From: Sophora flavescens
Lineage: Eukaryota; Streptophyta; Magnoliopsida; Fabales; Fabaceae
Length of the DNA: 64,000 nt
Direction of reading: 5' to 3'
Assembly (NCBI GenBank): GCA_030762895.1
Contig: CM061069.1
Span: 7,679,438-7,743,437 of the forward strand
Below, one piece after another: positions 57,690 to 64,000 of this stretch (within the stretch, counting starts at the first letter, position 1; every line of letters begins with the position of its first letter). The notes beneath the pieces are model-generated. The model was not told where the DNA came from, searched no databases, and saw only the letters and a list, made by a program, of their open reading frames with translations. The translations under genes and the position numbers were made by a program.

Positions 57690-58310
57690 GATGAAAGCTT
57701 TCGAAGATGAAAGATGGGTCTTAGCTATGCAAGAGGAACTAAATCAATTCAAGAGAAATGATGTATGGTCTCTGGTTCCAAAAGTTAAAGAAAAAACAAT
57801 CATTGGAACAAGGTGAGTTTTCATAAACAAGCTTGATGGAGATGACAATGTTGTTAGAAACAAACAAAGGTTCGTAGCTCAAGACTATAACCAACAAGAA
57901 GATATCGACTATACTGAAACTTTGGAACCTATAGCTAGAATAGAAGCTATACGCATACTCATGCCATATGTTGCACAACATGAAATTACATTGTTTCAAA
58001 TGGATGTGAAAAATGCTTTCTAAATGGAATAATTGAAGAAGAAGTATATGTTAAACAACCACATGGTTTTGAAGATCTTGATAAACCAGATCATATTTTT
58101 AAACTTAAAAAGGCAATATATGGTTTGAAACAAGAACCTAGAGCACGGTATGAAAGACTTAGTTATTTTCTCATGCATAATGGATTTATAAGAGGAAAGT
58201 TTGATACCACTTTGTTCAAGAAAAGCTCAAAGAAAGATTTCATTATAGTACAAATTTATGTTGATATTATTATATTTGGTGCAATTAATAAAAAGCTCTG
58301 TAAATAGTTC
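57690..58310 (+). pseudogene. Ty1/copia (Sirevirus-like) reverse transcriptase, broken
   Basis: The conserved blocks AMQEELNQFKRNDVWSLVP, RNKQRFVAQDYNQQ, DYTETLEPIARIEAIRI and ITLFQMDVKNAF are followed by VYVKQPHGFEDL and KLKKAIYGLKQEPRARYERL. There is a stop near 57818 and a frameshift at about 58020. The catalytic YVDD box reads YVDI at about 58257-58268, so one of the two catalytic Asp codons is lost. A stop follows at 58305. Integrase and gag are missing upstream. Confidence 0.88.
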
Positions 58311-59157
58311 TATAAGTTATGCAGAATGAATTTGAAATGAGCATGATGGAGAATTAAAGTTCTTCCTTGCAAATCAAGCAAACAAATGATGGTATTTACA
58401 TCCATCAACAAAGTACACCAAGGACATCTTAAAGAAATACAAACTAGATAGTGCAAAGCCCATGAAAACTCCCATGCAACCCAATGCAAATCTAAACAAA
58501 GATGGAGAAGGTAAAAGGTAGACCAAACTGTCTACAGATGTTGGAATGGCTCTCTTCTATACTTAACTTCTAGAAGACCTGATAGTCAATTTAGTGTCTA
58601 CATGTGTGCAAGATTCCATTTTGATCCTAGAGAATCCCATCTTAAAGCAATTAAAATAATATTTAGATATTTTCTTGGGACAACTAATATTGGTTTGATG
58701 TATTTAAGAACACAAGAAAACAAATTAATTGGTTTATGTGATGCTAATTATGTTGGAGACAGAATTGAAAGAAAAAGCACCAGTGGAGGATGTCATTGGA
58801 GCAAGCTTAGTCTCTTGGACAAGCAAAACGCATACCACAATTGCTTTATCAATTGCAGAAGCAGAATACATTTCAGCTGCAAGTTGTTGCTCACAGCTTC
58901 TATGGGTAAAACACCAACTCGAAGATTATTGTATATTTGAGCATAATATATTTGTATGGTGTGATAATTCAAGTGCTATTAGTTTATCTAAGGATCCCGT
59001 ACAACATTCTAAGGCAAAGCATATAGAAATTAAACATCATTTTATAAGGGATGTTCAAAAGGGTGTTTTTAATATAAAGCTTGTTAAAACTAAAAATCAA
59101 TGGGCTAATATTATCACAAAACCTTTAGCTGAAGGCAGGTTAATACATAAGAGATAA
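58311..59157 (+). pseudogene. Ty1/copia RNase H region, broken
   Basis: Blocks ARFHFDPRESHLKAIKIIFR, LIGLCDANYVGD, SWTSKTHTTIALSIAEAEY, VWCDNSSAISLSKDPVQHSK and HIEIKHHFIRDVQKG are those of a Sirevirus-type copia RNase H, with the DAN, AEAEY and DNSSA positions present. A frameshift near 58785 separates the first block from the rest. The frame ends at 59155-59157, and the env-like ORF follows about 300 bases later, the usual Sirevirus layout. Confidence 0.88.
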
Positions 59158-60209
59158 TTTGAATATGCATTTTATTGATGAATAAAGCGTGTTTGAAAGC
59201 TTCTAATACATGGAGTAACTGAGAAACATCTGGTGACATGGTTAGTTGACTAAGACTTTACATTGTAGTTTTCTAAAACGTATTAGAAATTCAAAAAGTT
59301 TTTTCCCTTAGTGAGTCTTTATTATTCTCAACTGCTCTCGCTCTTTCTCTCTTTAAAAGAAAGCATCTTTTTGTCAGAAGCCTTTTACTTTCTTCAACAT
59401 CTTTCATATCTTCTCTCTCTTGCAAAAAATTTCAAAACCTTTTCTCTCTCTCTCTCTTTGAAACCTAAATCTATGGCACCCAACGGACCCTCTAAGAAAC
59501 TTGTTCATGCTGCTGGTCTTCTGGGTATGACAGTAACAAAATTCAGAAAGTTGTCTCTGGAAGATTTGTAAATCTGTAGAAAATCCAGAAACCAGGGATG
59601 GGTGTGCTTCCTGAATTGGAAGTGTCTCAATGGTTGAAGTTCTTTGAAATGAAGGAACCTGTTTATCCTCTATTGGTGCAATAATTCTAGGAAAATGATG
59701 AAGAAAAGTTGACAGAAGTGAAGCTTTACATTCGCACCAAATTGGAAGGCAAACCTTATATCTTCTCTCTGAAGAATCTTCAAGATGTAACTGGTTGCCC
59801 TAGAGAAGGAGCAAACTTTTCTGATAACTGGGAAGACAAAGTTGGAGAAGCTATAATGAATCAAGTTCTGTATGGAGCAACCAACCCCAAGAACAATGCT
59901 GCTTTAAAGCTTGTTCCCAAAGGATGCTTTCTGCATGTCCTTCTGTTGAACTGTGTGATTCCCAGAAATGGGGCAAAGGACAATGTTAACAAGATGGACG
60001 GGTTTTCTCTATTCCACTTGTTGAGTCTGAGGAAGATAGATCTAATTGATCTAATTTTCAAATATATGTTGAAGATGGTGAAACTCCAAAATCGCACCTC
60101 CTACACTTATGGGATGCTCATCACCAAACTGTTGGAGAAAAAGGGTTTTCAACTCAATGCTGTAAGAGTTGATATGGCAACTGCCATTGATGCAACAATC
60201 TGTTGGCCA

Positions 60210-61714
60210 TGACAACCATCACCCAAGAGGGAGGGAGTGAATTGGGTTTTAAGTAAAAATGAAATCTTTTTCTATAAATCGAAAAACCCTTTAAAATACA
60301 AAACACAATTCTTTTTCAAATTAAAGTGCTTGAAAAAATAAACAACTTGAAATTAAAGCGCGATAAGGTAAAGTACAAAAATGTAATGGCGAAAATGTAA
60401 AGAGTTAGGGAAAGAAGATGAACACGACAATATATTTTGGTTCGACCACAAACTACCCACATGGCCTACTTCCAGTCCCCAAGGCAATACCAGAAAGGGT
60501 TTTCACTCAACACTAGCTTTTAAAAAGGCGCAGCTAGAAACCTTTACAAAGAATAGCACTCCTCACAGACCAGGGATATCACCTCCCCCAGTGAAAGAGC
60601 CTCAAACAATAACCAAAGAGATATCACCTCTCTTGTCAACCACAAGGAATATCACCTCCCTTGTAAGATTGGACACCAAAAGATGGTTTGAGTCACAAGA
60701 CTCTTACTGATATAAAGCACTCTCAATAGTAAAAATAAACAAATTGAAGCACAATACAAGAACACCTATATGGTGTGTAAAGCTCTCAGGTTTAGATGAT
60801 CAAGTGCAAGAGTAAAGAGAGAAAGAGATTTTTTATATTCAAGAGAGAAAACACAATTCAGATAAAATGATTTTCATGCTGGTGTTTTTGACTATGTTCC
60901 CTTTAAATAGAACCTTGGAAGATTAGGTCAAGTTATCTCCAAAACTCATTTTTGTCATGCAGTAATCGATAATTTAAATGTCTTAATCGATTATTTTGAC
61001 TCAAATTGAAAGGCACCTTTTTGAGATAGTTGTAGCATAATGGATTATGATAATTGATTATTTCAGCATAATGGATTATGATGATTGATTATTGGTTCTC
61101 TGTTTGAAATCATTCGAGCACTTAAAACATATAATTGATTATTATCTCTCTGATTCAAAATTCAAATCTTCCAGCAGGTGTATAATCAATTTTTCAAAGG
61201 GTATAATCAATTATCTATATTCAAATTGAAACTTAACGACTAGAAAAGAGTTATTACTCATTAATACTCATTAAAACCAATTATGTTGATTTAAAAACAT
61301 GATCAAAAAAGGATAATCGATTATTGCAATTCAAAATTTCTGATTTCAAATTCTTAACAGCTCTATAATTGATTACTCATTAAAGCATAATTAACAACAT
61401 GATAATAGATTATACTAATCGATTATTCCTCTACTCAAGTTTGAATTTTAAATACTTAAAGGCTGAAAAAGATTTCTCAATTAAATTCAGTTAAAAGCCA
61501 TTTAAGATAGTTTTTTAAAAATGATTTATGTGAGTGTGTGATCATTTTAGTTTGAGAGCTTTAGTTAGCATTTACAGCATTTCTAAAATAAGCAATACAG
61601 ATAATAAAATTTACCTTAACCCATTTGACTGCTTGCTTGACCTTTTGCCGCCTTTTGAAATTAAGTCCTTCTGATTTCTGCTTTTGTCATTCATCAAAAC
61701 TAAAGTACCTGTCA
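60210..61714 (-). repeat. Reverse LTR inserted in the env-like ORF (first)
   Basis: It begins TGACAACCATCACCCAAGAG and ends TTCATCAAAACTAAAGTACC then TGTCA, so the ends are TGACA/TGTCA. On the minus strand it has the phrase TTTTGATGAATGACAAAAGC, typical of Sirevirus-like LTR starts. The flanking 5-mers GGCCA and AGGCA do not match perfectly, so the boundary may be off by a few bases. Repeated ATAATCGATTA-type words fill 60960-61440. Confidence 0.6.
60960..61440. repeat. Dispersed TAATCGATTATT-like words within the LTR
   Basis: Variants of GTAATCGAT, TAATCGATTATT, TAATTGATTATT and ATAATCGATTA occur more than ten times at irregular spacing. They give the LTR many short near-palindromes. Confidence 0.7.
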
Positions 61715-62016
61715 AGGCATATATTCACAAAACCCTATCTCAAATGAAGTTGAGAAAACCAGGGAAGGTCCCTGATTCATATGAACACAAGGTTGATAAG
61801 CCTGCTGAAGTGTCTCTTGAATCTTTTGATGAATCCTATGAAGAATCAGAAGAATCGAAAGCATCTGAGGAGTCTGTACCTATTGATCTAAAGGCAAGAC
61901 CAAAAATTTAAGTGAAGAGGAAACTAATCATTAGGGAAGAGTCTGATGATGATTATGGACCAGTCTCCAAGACTATGAAGAAAGAATTGGTTCAGGGGGA
62001 ATCTGAAATGAATAGA

Positions 62017-63242
62017 TGAAAACACGAGAAGGGGGATTGAATTATGTTTTACTTACACTTTTCGCAAAAAGGAAAGTTTTATCAAAGAAGCAGGATCAGA
62101 CACTTTGATGCGTCTGATAAAGAACACGTTAATTTAAAACTTAACACCTAACCCCAGTTAGCACAATAAATATAAAGCAAACTTAAAGAGATAAGGGTAA
62201 GAGAGTTGACACTGATTTATACTGGTTCACCCTAAACCTTGGGCTATGTCCAGTCCTTGGTTTCACCAAGTGTTACACTATAACTAATCAGGTTACAGAT
62301 AGGCATTGTTTGCACACCTAGCCTCCTCAGGCTCAACCAACAAGTACTGTTTGCACACCTAGCCTCTCCAGGCTCCTTACAAGTATTCTTTCAGCAAGCC
62401 TCTTCAGGATCTATACAGAGTAAGATATAAATGAAGCAGCAACCTCAAGGTTTACAACTTTGTAAGTCAACCAGAATAACACTCAATGAGTGAATAAGAA
62501 ATAAGGTTGGTATGACCGTAGTTTTAACTTCTCAATATATACAATGATTGAGCAGAGAAGTATTCTCAGAAAGAAGAACTTTGAGAGCTTTGAATGCGAA
62601 GAGAGTATTGAATGCTAGATGATTGAGTTCTGGTCAGTTCTCTCCAAGCAGTCTGCAAAGTCTTCCTTTTATACTCATCATCAATAAATCCGTTGAGAGA
62701 CATACTTCAGATGAATGTTTTTGTTCTTCATTCATTAATGCCAAAGAGGAGTTCTGAATCTCCATTTAATGTTTATGATTGTTGGAGAGCTTCAAGATAA
62801 GTTGAACGTATTTCTTGGTATTGCTTTATTAGTGTGCAGCATGATTCAGAGCAGTTACAGTTGCTTTTCTGACTTGGGCAATGCGACCTTCCTTATTTGT
62901 GCAACACGGGTATGTGACCGCATTAAGGTTCCTTAACTTGTTGCAAAAAAAATAATTTCCAGTATTACATTGTTCTTTTATGCTTTGTGCTCTTGAATCA
63001 ATATTCTTTTATATGAAAATGCTAAGGAATATGCTTGTCCTTTGAATGAAAGTATACTCGTTGTTACCGGGTCTGAAATCAGACGCATTTTCATAAGTAA
63101 ACACAGACGCATTTCCGAGACGCGTTGTTTTACTAAAATGCTCTTGTTTTAATATATGCACACTTAATACATATATCTGCAGGTTTCAAAAGGTTCAATT
63201 AAAATTATTCTTTGTTTGGATTCATCAAAATTAGATATGTCA
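62017..63242 (-). repeat. Reverse LTR inserted in the env-like ORF (second)
   Basis: It starts TGAAAACACGAGAAGGGGGA and ends with TTCATCAAAATTAGATATGT then CA. It shares the GGTTTCACCAAG / ACACCTAGCCTC passage with 12905-13576 and the CTTCCTTATTTGTGCAACAC phrase with 27937-28722. TAGAT occurs at both borders (62013-62017 and 63232-63236), an alternative target duplication if the ends lie slightly further in. Confidence 0.6.
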
Positions 63243-63455
63243 AAAGCTTAGACTTAACAAAGTATGTTGCCACTCCCAAGAAGGAACTGAAGAGGAAGCC
63301 TAAAGTAAAGGCTACTCCGGTGAGAAGATCCACAAGGTTGAAGATTGTTGAGTCTGTGCAAATCACATAACCTCCTGATTCTCCACCATGGTCACAAGAA
63401 CCCTCACCCTCCTTACCACCTCAGGTTCACTCACCTTCTTCCTCTTCTTGATGTG

Positions 63456-64000
63456 ATCTAACATAGATCATCAAATTTCTTAGGATCTTTCTTTGATTTA
63501 GATTGTTGAAAATACAATATCAATCACAAATTGCACAAAAACAAGAGAATTGAAACTTGATCCTCAAGTGAGAATCATGGAAAATAAAAGAAGTATAAGA
63601 AGCACAAGATATATGAATCGAAATTGCATGAAAACTACAAATTAAACTATAAGAACTATGAATTGAAAATTGCAAGAATTGAAACTAGAATTGAAATAGA
63701 AAATGGAATATGTAGAGAGGGGGAAAGAAGGTGCCACTTTCATCTTGATGAATCAAGAATGAATTCACCACTCGAGTTAGGAAACTCAAGATAAGAATCA
63801 AGGATCATCTAAAGAACCTCTTAGGAGAAGAAACTATCTCAACTCTCTAAATTCTCAAGTGTGAGAAACTTAACAAATGATTTGATTGATTGAATTTTGA
63901 GTAAAACAGGCCTATTTATAGGTGAAGAGTCTTGGAGCTCCTTTACTTTGTGCATCATCATGTGCTTCCTATGTGTAGACGCCCTTAGGAGTTGGGCTTT
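63456..64000. other. Sequence after the env-like ORF, no gene recognised
   Basis: AT-rich sequence with ATAGAAATTGAAATAG-like A-rich words and a TATTTATAGG box near 63911. It may belong to the 3' untranslated region or to another reverse LTR that continues beyond the window. Confidence 0.35.

Larger units (their letters stand above)
59473..63455 (+). pseudogene. Sirevirus env-like ORF in three pieces
   Basis: ATG 59473 opens MAPNGPSKKLVHAAGLLG. After stops and a frameshift (59569-59709) the frame continues at 59709-60212 (VKLYIRTKLEGKPYIFSL, GCFLHVLLLNCVIPRNGAKD), resembling the plant-transposon protein domain found in this extra ORF. It is cut by a reverse LTR at 60210-61714. It resumes at about 61690-62016 with an acidic Ser/Glu stretch (EESEESKASEESV), is cut again at 62017-63242, and ends with a basic region (KKELKRKPKVKATPVRRSTR, 63272-63340) and stops. 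The function of this ORF is not established; env-like is only a convention, and no clear signal peptide is visible. Confidence 0.7.

Noticed and set aside
1..64000. A novel multi-gene system such as a biosynthetic or defence gene cluster
   Set aside because: All multi-gene modules seen are transposon gene sets of known type. Only one host gene is visible.

Overview
This window looks like repeat-rich nuclear DNA from a flowering plant, most likely a eudicot and perhaps a papilionoid legume. The species guess is inference from the style of the repeats. I see one host gene, an intronless group-IX-type AP2/ERF transcription factor (51748-52422, +). Almost everything else is nested transposable elements: three large CACTA (En/Spm) DNA transposons, a full-length Ty3/gypsy chromovirus, solo LTRs, a decayed Sirevirus-like Ty1/copia element with its env-like ORF, a TRIM-like LTR pair and two MITE-like elements. 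I see no CRISPR array, rRNA or tRNA gene, and nothing prokaryotic.

Layout. 1-3100: ends of old LTRs. 3101-12525: a reverse-oriented Sirevirus-like LTR split by CACTA-1 (3699-12173, target duplication TTC), which carries a TNP2 transposase pseudogene and a second gene ending in a Ulp1-like protease domain. 12905-15420: two opposed Sirevirus-like LTRs with a 25-bp minisatellite. 15421-27936: a TRIM-like LTR pair split by a Tekay/Del-like gypsy element (15840-27508, target duplication GCTTC), whose 3' LTR holds a copia-type solo LTR (25461-26933, target duplication GATTA). 27937-35340: another reverse Sirevirus-like LTR split by CACTA-2 (28723-35050, target duplication TTT), which has only the TNP2 gene. 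36458-51654: CACTA-3 (target duplication GCA), whose TNP2 gene is split by a 4.1-kb solo LTR (42529-46624, target duplication AAAAG). Its second gene keeps a His-Asp-Cys Ulp1 triad, and next to its 3' end lies a piece that reads as plant TFIIE-beta. 52967-57040: decayed repeats and MITEs. 57370-63455: a broken copia/Sirevirus pol and an env-like ORF split by two reverse LTRs.

The most interesting points are these. (i) CACTA-3 inserted between the TATA box (36441) and the expected transcription start of the ERF gene, so promoter and coding sequence are now 15 kb apart. (ii) CACTA-3 carries a TFIIE-beta fragment with its 3' splice site, i.e. a gene capture. (iii) The three CACTA elements share the same TNP2 architecture but each uses its own subterminal palindrome word. 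(iv) The 4.1-kb solo LTR encodes an open 170-residue acidic protein. The transposons do not form one working pathway: each autonomous-type gene set is disrupted, and what they share is nested insertion history.
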